Program-made: the position numbers and the translations under genes
NCBI GenBank assembly: GCA_013003285.1
Contig: JABDJY010000127.1
Coordinates: 1 to 13,599, forward strand
DNA length: 13,599 bases
Reading direction: 5' to 3'
Origin: Alphaproteobacteria bacterium
Lineage (GTDB): Bacteria; Pseudomonadota; Alphaproteobacteria; UBA6615
Shown here: positions 13,435 through 13,599 of the stretch, piece by piece
Layout: the number at the start of each line of letters is the position of its first letter
Position numbering within the stretch: the first letter of the stretch is position 1
The notes under the pieces: model-generated
Seen by the model: only the letters and a program-made list of their open reading frames with translations
What the model was told of the DNA's origin: nothing
Databases searched by the model: none

Positions 13435-13599
13435 TTAGCCCGGCTTGGCCTCCAACACTTCGGCGACCCAGTCGGTCATATATTCCACCGCCAGCTTGCC
13501 GTTGTCGCATTGGCAATGTTCCACGCCGCCATCTTCCGGACCGAACACTTTCAGATCCGCGCGCGGGCTCGAGGTGGCATTATCGACCGTGTTGTGGGC
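13435..13599 (-). CDS. Alpha/beta hydrolase, C-terminal part (5' end beyond window)
   Basis: 54 codons and a TAA are visible; the gene enters from the right edge. The sequence contains RADLKVFGPEDGGVEHCQCD (13-32) followed by a final amphipathic helix, a pattern I associate with the C-terminus of FrsA/DUF1100-like and 2,6-dihydropseudooxynicotine-hydrolase-like alpha/beta hydrolases. There the His of the EHCQ motif is the catalytic histidine (His28 of the visible part). Function beyond serine hydrolase cannot be read from this fragment. Base composition is that of the GC-rich host. Its last 28 codons are duplicated in degraded form at 12593, on the far side of the small-gene cassette. Confidence 0.8.
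   Translation of the reverse strand, partial: AHNTVDNATSSPRADLKVFGPEDGGVEHCQCDNGKLAVEYMTDWVAEVLEAKPG
13438..13521. repeat. Direct repeat copy B of hydrolase 3' end
   Basis: This is the functional-looking copy of the 84-bp repeat, inside the intact hydrolase 3' end. Its partner is at 12593-12676. Together they bracket 761 bp that contain the two small genes. Similarity stops at the stop codon on one side and soon after the EHCQ codons on the other. Confidence 0.85.

Noticed and set aside
13304..13516. Minus-strand 70-codon frame between hydrolase and small gene
   Set aside because: Overlaps the hydrolase 3' end in a different frame on the same strand and shows no protein-like features.

Overview
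The window is a GC-rich, densely packed bacterial segment in which almost every gene lies on the minus strand. The gene content suggests an alphaproteobacterium, probably of the Rhodospirillales type: a DctPQM TRAP transporter, a stand-alone receiver protein with a GPERRRR tail, and a class I C-methyltransferase next to a CDP-glucose 4,6-dehydratase. This assignment is inferred from gene content; there is no rRNA or other marker. No tRNA, rRNA, CRISPR array or recognisable insertion sequence was found.

Left block (1-6701, all minus; read from high to low coordinates): a YfgD-type arsenate reductase, then a tightly spaced run of ketopantoate-reductase-like protein (TTG start), Bcr/CflA-type MFS exporter (GTG start directly abutting the previous stop), alpha/beta hydrolase, family 2 glycosyltransferase, CDP-glucose 4,6-dehydratase (rfbG), and a zinc-finger-containing sugar C-methyltransferase cut by the window edge. 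Spacings in the run are 0, 30, 11, 2 and -4 bp. The last three genes point to synthesis and transfer of a CDP-linked, C-methyl-branched 6-deoxysugar for a surface glycan.

Middle (6702-7411): a 185-bp divergent intergenic region with a strong leader hairpin, then the only clear plus-strand gene, a receiver-domain protein in which the conserved lysine is replaced by methionine.

Catabolic/uptake block (7437-12446, minus): in transcription order a TetR regulator, a cyclase-family (PF04199-like) hydrolase with an unusual metal motif, then dctP, dctQ and dctM. A perfect 11-bp hairpin separates dctP from dctQ. Several palindromes lie upstream of tetR and are candidate operators. The likely role is regulated periplasmic capture, uptake and hydrolysis of an organic acid or aromatic/cyclic amide; the substrate is not determinable here.

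Right end (12447-13599): the most unusual part. An intact alpha/beta hydrolase gene enters from the right edge and stops at 13435. An 84-bp copy of its 3' end (75/84 identical by hand count) recurs at 12593 as a degenerate fragment lacking the catalytic histidine. Between the two copies lies lower-GC DNA (43-45% in three hand-counted 60-base lines, against 70% at 1201-1260) carrying two small unrecognised genes in tandem, the second apparently frameshifted. This looks like an acquired cassette at the 3' end of a host gene.
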